Of a stretch of DNA of 64,000 bases, positions 51,491-62,196 are shown piece by piece. The first letter of the stretch is position 1; every line of letters starts with the position of its first letter. A program made the position numbers and the translations under genes. The notes below the pieces were generated by a model, which was given only the letters and a program-made list of their open reading frames with translations, was not told where the DNA came from and ran no database searches. The DNA comes from Eutreptiella sp. 'Long Island Sound 2002' (lineage: Eukaryota; Euglenozoa; Euglenophyceae; Eutreptiales; Eutreptiaceae), in contig OZ038383.1 of assembly GCA_964036045.1 (NCBI GenBank), positions 111,077,188-111,141,187 of the forward strand, given 5' to 3'.

Positions 51491-52921
51491 CTAATCCAGC
51501 GTCATCTTGGAGGAGGCGTCCCCTTCGAAGAGCCTTCGAAGGGTCTCCACTCGTGATCCTCCCGGGGGAGTCTCGCGGCGGAGCTTGGCCTCTGCCTCCT
51601 CCATTGCGGCGGCGGTGGCTGCGGCAGCTCGCCTTTCGGCCTCCTCCCGGGCCCGAGCCGCCTCGGCTTCCCGGGCCTGCTGCAGCCGCGCCTTCTCCGC
51701 TTCCAACGCCGCCAACTCCGCCTCTGTCTTTGCCCTCTCCTCAGCGACCTTCCGTCGCGCGGCCTCGATGGCGTCCTTCTTGGCGGCGTCCGCCTGGGCC
51801 TTAGCCGTTGCTTCGGCGTGCGCCCTTTCCTCCGCCTCCTTCTTTGCCCCCTCTTCGGCAAGCGCCTCTTCCAGCGCCTTCACCTCGGCCTCCTTGCAGG
51901 CAATGGCCTCCTGCGTCAGGCGGGCTTCCTCGTCGGCTGCCGCCACCTCACCCTTGATCTGGGCAGTCGCTGCCTCATGGGCGGCTTCGGCCGTGAGTCC
52001 GGCCGCAATGGCTGCCACGGTCGAGGCGTGAATGGCCATGCCATGCTGCCACTCCGCAGCCTCCTGCTGGGAGATGCGGACGGCGCCCTCCATGGCAGCG
52101 TTCTGCTGCGTGGCCCGTTGCCGGGCAACCCGAAGGTTGCAGGGCACCCCACAGGCGCGCTCACAGGCGCGCGCCATGTCCCTTTGGTCGGGAGCGACGC
52201 TGCTGCTGGAGCTGGCCTGGTCGGCCGGCATCCTCCCGCGGTGGGCCGACTCCACGTCGCTGCTGGGGCCTGACTTCCTCAGGAGCGGCAGACGGGGCTT
52301 GGCCCTGGTCTGCTTGGCGACTTGGAGGTAGTCGCCAAGGGTGGTGTGGCCGGGGTGGTGACAGCCACTGGCCCGTTGGGGGCTGGGGGCTGGGGTTCCG
52401 CCCCTGGCGCCTTGGGCGGCTTCGGCGGCCAGGGATTCCTGGTACTCCCGCCACTTCCGGTCCCGCTTCCTGTCCCCGGCGGACCGCTTCTCCTTCCCCG
52501 GAGACGCGCTGCTGCTGCTGCCCTGCATCCTGCGCTCGCTCCCCGGTTCCGGGAAGTTCTTCTCGATCATGTCCCACATGGAGACATTGATCGTGGCGCC
52601 CGACGGGTACTCGTTGGGCTTCTCGTCCTCCTCAATCCCGTCAGGGCGCAGCCCTTCGCCGGGCCTGTCTGGCCGGGTCCAGACCCTCCAGCGCCTCTGC
52701 TGGAAGCGGAAGGCAAACCCTTCCACCCGCAGCCAGTCTTCGACTGCCTGCAGGCGGTCGGGGCCCATGTCCTGGCGGAGCTCGAAGCTCCCGGGCATGC
52801 CGCCTTCGCACTGGGGGTGGCTGTGGCGGTAGTGCTGGTCCCAAACCAACCCACGCAGTAGGCGCACTGCATGGGGGTGCAGCCGCGGCCACATCTTACC
52901 CGCTTCTTGCCAGTTTACCAT
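51491..52921 (-). CDS. Extra 5' ORF with long Ala/Glu coiled coil (gypsy 3)
   Basis: 476 codons from the ATG at 52,921. The N-terminal 100 residues look folded (WPRLHPHAVRLLRGLVWDQHYRH, LQAVEDWLRVEGFAFRFQQRRWRVW). A basic/serine-rich linker follows, then about 230 residues of A/E/K/R-rich coiled coil (EAEVKALEEALAEEGAKKEAEE ... AREEAERRAAAATAAA). I recognise no family. By position it is a Gag N-terminal partner or extra structural protein. Its stop is TAG (51,491-51,493) followed by GCG. The same frame then stays open through RRRKGKGK into gag, so a single Gag of about 1,450 residues interrupted by CAG-to-TAG, or readthrough, is possible. Confidence 0.8.
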   Translation of the reverse strand: MVNWQEAGKMWPRLHPHAVRLLRGLVWDQHYRHSHPQCEGGMPGSFELRQDMGPDRLQAVEDWLRVEGFAFRFQQRRWRVWTRPDRPGEGLRPDGIEEDEKPNEYPSGATINVSMWDMIEKNFPEPGSERRMQGSSSSASPGKEKRSAGDRKRDRKWREYQESLAAEAAQGARGGTPAPSPQRASGCHHPGHTTLGDYLQVAKQTRAKPRLPLLRKSGPSSDVESAHRGRMPADQASSSSSVAPDQRDMARACERACGVPCNLRVARQRATQQNAAMEGAVRISQQEAAEWQHGMAIHASTVAAIAAGLTAEAAHEAATAQIKGEVAAADEEARLTQEAIACKEAEVKALEEALAEEGAKKEAEERAHAEATAKAQADAAKKDAIEAARRKVAEERAKTEAELAALEAEKARLQQAREAEAARAREEAERRAAAATAAAMEEAEAKLRRETPPGGSRVETLRRLFEGDASSKMTLD

Positions 52922-53300
52922 GGCAGCGGGGGGCGTACTTGGTCTTGAGGTCCTTGGTGGGCTCTCGTTCCGCTCAACGGACTGGTCCTGGTGGTGGTTG
53001 TTGAAGCGGGTGACGTAGCACTGGACTGGGAGTGCGGCCGGTGCTGGTCGGCTGGTGGTTGTGGAGGTGGGTGACGCGACTGGGTGTGCGGCCTTGCTGG
53101 TTGGCCGATAGGACTCGCTGATGAGGGAGTCCTGGTCTGTCCACCTCCTTCACGGTCTCGGCGCTGCTGCCGGGCGGCGCTGCGAGCCGCTGCGCTGCGC
53201 TGCGAGCTGCGAGCTGCGAGCTGCTGCGCTGCGCTGCTCGGGGTTGGTGGCCCCGAGTGGCACGCGGGGGATGGGTAACCCCGCGGCGGTGAAACGCTTT
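52922..53300 (-). other. Leader between 5' LTR and first ORF (gypsy 3)
   Basis: About 380 bases. No clear PBS is seen: the first bases after the LTR are AAAGCGTTTCACCGCC on the minus strand. A GCTGCGA-type simple repeat lies at about 53,175-53,240. Confidence 0.6.
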
Positions 53301-56300
53301 TGACGCGTCCCCGTGGGGGGCCTGGCCACGGGAGGCTCCGGTGACACGCACAAGCAAGCAGGCAGGCAAAGCACTGCGCTCACAGGGGCATCAATTACGC
53401 TCGTGTCATGAGACAAAGCGTTTCAGGATCCTTGCCACTCTGAAACAAGGGAACAAAAGTATGTACAGCAACACATCAGGATATGTACACATGGGGTTGA
53501 GACTGGACTGGGGTAAGGGCATCACAGGACAATAGACACTCAGTCCCAACACATATCCCAATCCCAGGTCCGACCCTCTCAGTGGCTGGTAGGGGCGGGG
53601 GCTCAAACACAACCCATGCCCTGCTCAGTCCACACCCTGAAACCCTGCCAATAGGGGGGGTGTTCCGCCCAGCCACAGGCGAGTTCCTGGGAACCAAGGG
53701 GGTCCAAGGCTAACCGACAGTAGCTCCCCATGCTCCCTGATCGGCAGGTCCCAACTATTCTCTGAGCCAGAGATATGGCTCCGCCATTATCCCCTAGCAG
53801 TTGGTAGCTGAAAATGGGCTGTTTCAGCCCAAACTGATATTAGCTCAAAAATCTCCAAAATTGACCCCTCGTCAGGACCGGCCAGAGGTAGGGACGAGGC
53901 AACTGACCCTATGCTTTTCGAGTACAAACTCGCTGAAGCCCTCACCCAACCTGGCTCCCTCTGAGGTCCCGGCATCAGGGCACCATGGGTTCGTCAAGTG
54001 GGGTCATGATGCCAAATTCACCAAAATTGGCATCATTCTCACGCGTGGCGCGCCCGGCCAGGGCAAGGCCAATGGCTCACAGGACAGGAGGCAGGACCTA
54101 CAACTTTCATCTGAGTGTACAACTTAAAATTAGGTCCGGGCTCCCTGTGGGCATAAAGATATGGGGCCGCCAATTGACCACACGGGGGGGTGAAATTGGG
54201 GTCCCAAAAAGGGGGTCATTTTGGCTGCTCGAAATGAGCCAAAATTCGGGGGTGCTCCCAATAGTATATCTCCACGCCGGCTTAGAGATCGGATCCGCCA
54301 TTCCATACGCCATCCACCCGGAGTCCAACAGAGACTCCCATGCCCTTGGCTCCCGAAGATCTCCATTGCACTTGGCGTGGTGACAATCCCAATCGGGTCC
54401 ACAAATGCCAAAGTGGCAAAATTGTCCACACTCACTTTGGGCTAGCACCCTAACGAAGGTTGCTCCGCTTCGCCCACGTGGTGTGTGAACCATGAGGACC
54501 AATCTCCATAACACCCATGTCATATATGGTCCATTGGTCCATGAGTCCGGCGTGCACGAGGTGGCTGAACATGGTGCACGGCGGGCAGAAAATGTGGAAA
54601 ATTGCTCAAAATGGCCAAAAATGCGCACACTCATGGTTGGGGCAAATGAGGCACATGCCCGACTTGGACCGAAGTGTGCCATAGGATTGGTATCAAGTCA
54701 TATGTGTCCAACATATCTTTTGGGCGTCGCCCAACTCCTCTGGTTTTGGGAATGGCAGGGTCGCCAAGTGAGCCCATGATTTGGGATCGTCCCAAATCGC
54801 CAACATGGCAGCCACGGTATGCCAAGCCCAAGAGGAGTTATTCGCCGGGTCCAAGATATGTTGGGCACCGAAGTATGTACCCTCAAAACATACTTGGGTC
54901 ATGATGTCAATTGAGCGCAAGGCTGAGATACACGGTCGCCACTTGACATCATGACGGGCAAAAAACAGCAATATTGGCGAAAAAACACCAAAAAGGGCCT
55001 TGAAAGGCGCACAAATATATTATAATATCTTCGGCTTGGATTGAGTAATCGACCAATCCTTCTAAACACAATAACTTGACACCAATGACCTTCGATTCCA
55101 CATATGTGCTCCACTTGGGGCGCTTTGAAAGGTCACGAGCGCTACTTCCCAAGTGGGCACATGAAAATATGGAAAATTGCAAAACACACACCTTGCTCCC
55201 AACGCATCGCTTTGGGATCGCCACATAAGCTTCCCTCCACGAAGGTTAGGCTTGCAATTGATCGTCGGGAGTATAAGGAAGAGCCTCGTGCAATATGAGG
55301 TCCATTGGTGGGTGTATCGCTCTTAGCCAAACCCGCCAAATGGGCACGCAATACGACACATGGCACATACCACATACTGCCCAAAAAAGGTAGCTCCCCC
55401 CACGATATGTCATGCCCCTCCAAGGGCATAACTTTGTGTCAATCGCTCATAGGAACTCAACGAAAGTTCCTATGCAACACCAACAATCGCGCGCTACACT
55501 CGAAAGTTATCTTAACGCACGCAATATCATGGCCAAAGAGTTATAACGCAAACTCTACCCTCTTGACCATGATCCATTACGCTAGCGCGCACGTGTGGAG
55601 ACGCAAGGCGTATAAAGCTTCCTAAATTACGTCAGGAGTATTGTGAATACATCCCATGCTTCCTTCTTGTCATTCCTCGCAAGCAGCACGAGATATGACC
55701 CTCACAAGTGGCCTCACGAATCAACTTTGTTTTGCCCATATCTCTAAGACAAATGGAGGGCAAGACAAAAGGAAAGTTGATTCGTGCATAGGGAAGCACG
55801 TAGGTCCACTCGAAAGAGGTCAAATCGAGTGCGGGGATGTCGAAGTCGAAAATCCGATTTCGACATCCTGAAAAATTCGGATTAAGGTTGCGAGTGTACA
55901 ATGTGAAAATTGCAGATGCATCAATGCAATTCCTGAAGACTTTAGAGTCTTCGTCACGGATTGCGCTAAAATGTCTGTAAATAACAGTTAAACTGGCGGT
56001 TACGCTAAAGTTGCGAGCCAACCGCCAGCAGTCAAAACATTGATTATCAGAACGGAAGCGTGAAAATTTACGGAAACAATATGAAAATAAAACCCTGTTG
56101 ATTCCTGATATTCTGATGTGTAAATCTCAGCGGGCGACGCATCGGTTACCGATGCGGCCGCTAATAGCTGAAATGCCCAGATCTCTCACACAAACACATC
56201 TTACCTACATCTGTTGTTAGGGTTAGGTTGCCGAATCGACGGCCGAAGGCGGTGCGGGGCAGATTGGCGTGAAATAGTAAGATACCGGCAAATGGCAGCT

Positions 56301-56489
56301 TGCCGGTACATGGTGACATGCCCCAAGTGGCCGGAATGCCGTCACGGGAGCTTTACGGCAAGGGACACGCTCCTGCGGGGCTCTCACCGGGCTTCACCGG
56401 GCGTCTTCCCCTCCGTACATGGGGTTAGTGGGCACACGGAGACCGGTTGTATACCCCACCATGGTCATGGGGTTCTGGGTACCGCTTCA
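53301..56489 (-). repeat. 5' LTR of gypsy 3 (3,189 bp)
   Basis: On the minus strand it begins TGAAGCGGTACC (56,489) and ends ACGCGTCA (53,301). It matches the LTR of element 2 end to end with scattered substitutions and small indels. Confidence 0.92.
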
Positions 56490-56927
56490 CGAGCAAGCAA
56501 TTTCCGTTTGACCTATGCACAGAAGGAGGGAGTGGGTGGGTGCACAGGGAAAGCGCCCCAACGTGTGGATGCCTGGATGAGGCACATGCATCGCGAGCAC
56601 AACGCATGCTCCATTCGACTAACATACCTTTGATTCGTGTTCTGACCTGTGCAGAGCGAGAGAGGTGAACATCCAAACCCCCAACGAACGCAACGGTGAC
56701 AACCTTAGCGTTTTGACAAAACTAACGACACGAACGCAATGCATGCGTGTGACATGACAGTAATATACCGGTGAGGCGGGTTGTCCGCCTGCTTTGTTGT
56801 ATGGTTGGCTGTTAAGTTCTTTTTCCTAAAGTTTATAAAATTTTTGGTGCAACTGTGCAAAAATTTCTTTTAAAAGCGTTAAAAACCACGGCTCATACCT
56901 TCTTATCCAGGAGCAGTTTACCCTTCT
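56490..56927. other. Unassigned stretch
   Basis: Flank of the LTR. I see no gene. A small hairpin, GGCGGGTTGTCCGCC, lies near 56,776. Confidence 0.4.
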
Positions 56928-57801
56928 GATGCGTATGAGGCTCCTCTGCCCCTACGCTAGGCATCAGTGAGAATGGGAGCCCCATTGGCTCTGGCACCAG
57001 CTATCAGACTGGAAGCGCGCCCCGCATAGCCAAGCGCGCGCACAGGATAGTACGCTGTCTTGAGTAGTTTGAAGTTCTGTGAATTTCATGATTTTATAAT
57101 TAATTTTATATTTTTTCGTGATTGTCATATGTTCTTATGTAACATTCATGCATGGCGGCTCTGGTTGATTCCTGTGTTTCACAGGATGCCAGAATGTGTC
57201 ACCGGAGAGCGATGCAAGGCTCCTAAGATGGTTTAAGCGCCAACGCGCTTGATGTGGACTCCAGCGCAATGACGGAGACCAAAAAGCAGCTTACTGAAGT
57301 GTTCTTTGTGTCACTCATGCAGCACAGAGCAATCAAGCAGGGAGCAAAAGTTTGAAAAGCAAAATGGAGTTCGCCAAGCTGTGAGTTTTGTATCGGAAGC
57401 AGGGATTTTATAAATCTTCATAGGTCTTAGGAGGCTCAAGTTGCATGGTCAAAATCACACCAAATGCACCCAATTTGGACCATGCAAAAAAAAAGTTTTT
57501 CACAGGCTCTGTTTTTGAAAACAGAATATTAGTCCAAAGAAAGTAGCTTTCTTACCATTTGTGCCATTTCGCGGCTTTTTTCGGACAGCCGAAGACAAAA
57601 AAAAACTATAAAAGGAATAAATAAATCTTATGATTTCAGTGGAAAATGATGTGCCTTTAGCGGAAATTGGCCAAGAAATACATTTTGCGTTCCCCTTGTT
57701 TTTTGAATGAACATGGTTTGCAGAAAAAATGATTGCAACATCATTTTCTGTTCCGCATGTTCATTGCATACCTGGAAAAATGATTTATTGATGGAATTCT
57801 A

Positions 57802-57819
57802 TGCGCGAGGCCTCGCGCA
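57802..57819. repeat. Palindrome, copy 1
   Basis: TGCGCGAGGCCTCGCGCA is a perfect 18-bp palindrome and a core of the 20-bp form at 58,095 and 58,908. Confidence 0.85.
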
Positions 57820-57905
57820 ATCAAGACCAAGGATCATTAGAACAGAAGCATGGCGGATGGAATATCAATGCAAATCATATGCAACATGTGGTTCAAGGGC
57901 TCCCC

Positions 57906-57925
57906 ATTGCGCGAGGCCTCGCTCA
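57906..57925. repeat. Palindrome, copy 2 (imperfect)
   Basis: ATTGCGCGAGGCCTCGCTCA is the same motif with one change in the right arm. Confidence 0.8.
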
Positions 57926-58094
57926 TAACTTACTAAACCAAAAACCTCATCCGATTCATTTTCCTTTGGAAAGACGGCTTCAGGGTCGAGTGGTCTTAGT
58001 ACCCACCCCACGGTTTGATTTTTGATTTGCACTGCCCGAAAAAAGAGGTATAGGTTGTTACTTTCAAGTTCTGGGACTGCATTCCAGTCCTCAT

Positions 58095-58114
58095 TGCGCG
58101 AGGCCTCGCGCAAA
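58095..58114. repeat. Palindrome, copy 3
   Basis: TTGCGCGAGGCCTCGCGCAA, a perfect 20-bp palindrome. Confidence 0.9.
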
Positions 58115-58889
58115 AAAAGGCCCAGAAAATATATTCTTTGTACCATCGTGGTGGGTTCTCATCTGATAGCGCTTGTGCACAACCTTCACTGAAGCAACGA
58201 GTACCTAAATTGTCGTTGAGTCATTGAAATTTACCAGAACCTTGCCCCCCCCGGAGGCGGAAAAACTCTTTTTGGGCTTGGTCAGCCCCTGCGCTTGGCA
58301 CTCTCCTTCCCCCAGGGCACCATCTATCTCCAGGTATCGAACATCATCTTGATAATTGGTGTCGTTTGCACTACATTGCATTTTACTCTCCAAACAATCA
58401 GTTTTTTTGGCCGGAACAAACGCTCAAAAAAGTGCCACACATGGCAAATTCATATTTTCTTTGCACATTTTACTTTGATCTATAGTCAACAACGGCAGGA
58501 TCAATTTTTCTTAAGCCAAAGCTACAAGGGGGGTCCCTGTCCAGCTCAGCGTCATCTGTTGAGAGGACATGCTTCATGTGTTAGCAGTGATACTCTTTTT
58601 TTTGCTTGACACTCCCCATAAGTTGTGGCAGGTGTGCATCATGAGCAATGCTGAAGGATGCACCCTGTGCAACACCTCCAACGTATGTGCTCCTTTTGTT
58701 AGGAATGCAACAACATTTGAAATGATTTCTTGAGTCATCAATTAGTTTTGCAACGCTTGTTTAGAACACTGAATGTCCGCCCGCGTAAACATATTGTACA
58801 ATGTGATCAAGTCAAGGGTGCCTGTAATGTCATTCCAGTGTAGGCGCCTGCTTGATTCCTCAATTCTACTATCATTACCTGACTTTGGA

Positions 58890-58945
58890 GGGGCAATGGA
58901 CTGCTCCTTGCGCGAGGCCTCGCGCAAGAAACAGTCCATTGCCCC
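58890..58945. repeat. 56-bp hairpin containing palindrome copy 4
   Basis: GGGGCAATGGACTG and CAGTCCATTGCCCC are exact 14-bp inverted arms around TTGCGCGAGGCCTCGCGCAA (58,908-58,927) with 4-base spacers on both sides. Confidence 0.9.
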
Positions 58946-61900
58946 AAAAAAAGGCATTTTTTGGACCCATCAGGACCAAGAAAAGGCCAAAATTCCTTAC
59001 ATAAGAGTTCTTTTGGTGTTCGAAAAACGGCTTGATTTTTTGCAAGTCAAAGAATGGTTCTTTTGATGTTTCTTCAGGCCGTGTATTTTGGGCACTTTCT
59101 GTCGTTTTATACCATGCAACTTGAGCCGCCTAAGTAGGTTTTGAGAGTACCCAAGGGAGTCACGATGATTTTCAGACCTCAAAGACCCAAAAAGAGACCT
59201 GCTTCGGTGACCAAAAGCCTCAGGGTAGCGCCGTATGCTTCAAAACCATCTTACCACCCTTGCAGGCCAGTGCAGCGGCGCTGCAGCGCCTTTTCGTGAG
59301 AAAGCCCGCGTGAAGGATGCCGAGTTGCTGCTGCATCGCGAACGCAAAGGAAGCAGCCAGGCGCCGCCAGCTGTCCAGTAGGCAAAGGAGCTAGGTGCCA
59401 AGTCATGTAAACGTTGCGCGCAAGCCCCAAGCGCTGCGCAAGACACAGACGACGCCGCGTGCAAGGTCCACCACTGCAGTGATGAGCAAGACCAGGGCAA
59501 CGTCGTGTGCGAGCCCAGGATGCTCTCTACGACCGTGAGGACGCTGTCCGCACGCATTTTTGTTGCGTGCAAGCACAACACGCCGCGTGGTCCCTGAGTA
59601 TGGCGCGTGCAAGCCTCAAGCGCTGCGCGCAAACCCAAGAAGACGCTGCGCGTAAGCGGCGCACGCTGCTCGCAAGTCCAACGCGCCAATTTCATGTGAC
59701 GCTTTCAGAGGGTTGTTCGCCTTTGCTCATACTGTCTTACTGTGTGGTTGTTTTGGGAGAGCAGAATGTAGGGTTACATGTGCCTCATTCCGATGAATGT
59801 AAATATTCGACTTTAGCTTCTCTGCCACTGTGACCTCTGAGGTTGCGCGTGCATGTGTGTCTGGGTGTACTTATGTGCAGGCTTCCTTTTGTTTTGCGAT
59901 CTAAGCTGTTTTTGCCCACCTTAGGCCTAGAGGCTAAGGGTGAGCACGCTCAAGCCTTGGGGTGGGCGCTGCAGCCCAGGTGAGTCCGAGGGACCATCGT
60001 TCAAGGCCCATGCTTTGCGCTGGACCTGAAGTTTGTTTTAGTCGTTGTTTCTTTTTAACACCCCTAATGCCTCACTGCAAAGACTTGTCCTTTGGGCAAG
60101 TCTCTTAAGAAGGCGGGTGATGCGTATGAGGCTCCTCTGCCCCTACGCTAGGCATCAGTGAGAATGGGAGCCCCATTGGCTCTGGCACCAGCTATCAGAC
60201 TGGAAGCGCGCCCCGCATAGCCAAGCGCGCGCACAGGATATTACGATGTCTTGAGTAGTTTGAAGTTCTGTGAATTTCATGATTTTATAATTAATTTTAT
60301 ATTTTTTCGTGATTGTCATATGTTCTTATGTAACATTCATGCATGGCGGCTCTGGTTGATTCCTGTGTTTCACAGGATGCCAGAATGTGTCACCGGAGAG
60401 CGATGCAAGGCTGCTAAGATGGTTTAAGCGCCAACGCGCTTGATGTGGACTCCAGCGCAATGACGGAGACCAAAAAGCAGCTTACTGAAGTGTTCTTTGT
60501 GTCACTCATGCAGCACAGAGCAATCAAGCAGGGAGCAAAAGTTTGAAAAGCAAAATGGAGTTCGCCAAGCTGTGGGTTTTGTATCGGAAGCAGGGATTTT
60601 ATAAATCTTCATAGGTTTTGAGAGTACCCAAGGGAGTCACGATGATTTTCAGACCTCAAAGACCTAAAAAGAGACCTGCTTCGGTGACCAAAAGCCTCAG
60701 GGTAGCGCCGTATGCTTCAAAACCATCTTACCACCCTTGCAGGCCAGTGCAGCGGCGCTGCAGCGCCTTTTCGTGAGAAAGCCCGCGTGAAGGATGCCGA
60801 GTTGCTGCTGCATCGCGAACGCAAAGGAAGCAGCCAGGCGCCGCCAGCTGTCCAGTAGGCAAAGGAGCTAGGTGCCAAGTCATGTAAACGTTGCGCGCAA
60901 GCCCCAAGCGCTGCGCAAGACACAGACGACGCCGCGTGCAAGGTCCACCACTGCAGTGATGAGCAAGACCAGGGCAACGTCGTGTGCGAGCCCAGGATGC
61001 TCTCTACGACCGTGAGGACGCTGTCCGCACGCATTTTTGTTGCGTGCAAGCACAACACGCCGCGTGGTCCCTGAGTATGGCGCGTGCAAGCCTCAAGCGC
61101 TGCGCGCAAACCCAAGAAGACGCTGCGCGTAAGCGGTGCACGCTGCTCGCAAGTCCAACGCGCCAATTTCATGTGACGCTTTCAGAGGGTTGTTCGCCTT
61201 TGCTCATACTGTCTTACTGTGTGGTTGTTTTGGGAGAGCAGAATGTAGGGTTACATGTGCCTCATTCCGATGAATGTAAATATTCGACTTTAGCTTCTCT
61301 GCCACTGTGACCTCTGAGGTTGCGCGTGCATGTGTGTCTGGGTGTACTTATGTGCAGGCTTCCTTTTGTTTTGCTATCTAAGCTGTTTTTGCCCACCTTT
61401 GGCCTAGAGGCTAAGGGTGAGCACGCTCAAGCCTTGGGGTGGGCGCTGCAGCCCAGGTGAGTCCGAGGGACCATCGTTCAAGGCCCATGCTTTGCGCTGG
61501 ACCTGAAGTTTGTTTTAGTCGTTGTTTCTTTTTAACACCCCTAATGCCTCACTGCAAAGACTTGTCCTTTGGGCAAGTCTCTTAAGAAGGCGGGTGATGC
61601 GTATGAGGCTCCTCTGCCCCTACGCTAGGCATCAGTGAGAATGGGAGCCCCATTGGCTCTGGCACCAGCTATCAGACTGGAAGCGCGCCCCGCATAGCCA
61701 AGCGCGCGCACAGGATATTACGATGTCTTGAGTAGTTTGAAGTTCTGTGAATTTCATGATTTTATAATTAATTTTATATTTTTTCGTGATTGTCATATGT
61801 TCTTATGTAACATTCATGCATGGCGGCTCTGGTTGATTCCTGTGTTTCACAGGATGCCAGAATGTGTCACCGGAGAGCGATGCAAGGCTCCTAAGATGGT

Positions 61901-62196
61901 TTAAGCGCCAACGCGCTTGATGTGGACTCCAGCGCAATGACGGAGACCAAAAAGCAGCTTACTGAAGTGTTCTTTGTGTCACTCATGCAGCACAGAGCAA
62001 TCAAGCAGGGAGCAAAAGTTTGAAAAGCAAAATGGAGTTCGCCAAGCTGTGGGTTTTGTATCGGAAGCAGGGATTTTATAAATCTTCATAGGTTTTGAGA
62101 GTACCCAAGGGAGTCACGATGATTTTCAGACCTCAAAGACCTAAAAAGAGACCTGCTTCGGTGACCAAAAGCCTCAGGGTAGCGCCATATGCTTCA

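Larger units (their letters stand above)
46541..56489 (-). mobile_element. Ty3/gypsy chromovirus element 3 (3'-truncated by element 2)
   Basis: Minus-strand order: 5' LTR, leader, coiled-coil ORF, gag, UAG-CGG, protease, methyltransferase-like segment, and the start of RT. It breaks at the codons for ERGWLEPC, where the terminal CA of element 2's LTR begins. The rest of pol and the 3' LTR are not in the window. It is the same family as element 2, by near-identical proteins and LTR. Confidence 0.92.
57426..59134. mobile_element. 1,709-bp TIR transposon, non-autonomous, 5-bp TSD
   Basis: The left end is CTTAGGAGGCTCAAGTTGCA, and the right end read inverted is CTTAGGCGGCTCAAGTTGCA; both continue TGGT (about 24-bp TIRs, one mismatch). 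TAGGT flanks both sides (57,421-57,425; 59,135-59,139), while the neighbouring repeat copies have a single TAGGT at the same site. No transposase frame is present. The 5-bp duplication and CTTAGG ends do not let me name a superfamily. Confidence 0.92.
56928..62196. repeat. 1,477-bp tandem repeat, 2.4 copies
   Basis: GATGCGTATGAGGCTCCTCT recurs at 56,928, 60,119 and 61,596. Copies two and three are 1,477 bp apart. The first spans 3,191 bp because it holds a 1,714-bp insertion (element plus target duplication). The third copy stops near 62,196. The copies are nearly identical, so amplification is recent. Minus-strand frames at 59,240-59,695 and 60,717-61,172 are simply the duplicated stretch and show no known domain. 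Confidence 0.92.

Noticed and set aside
43355-56489. A single 13-kb TIR element with 3.2-kb terminal inverted repeats
   Set aside because: The arms start TG and end CA, one follows a PPT, and each is in the correct sense for a different gypsy copy. Two nested LTR elements explain it.
59240-59695. Minus-strand 151-codon ORF duplicated at 60,717-61,172
   Set aside because: The identity comes from tandem DNA duplication. Composition and lack of domains give no support for a gene.
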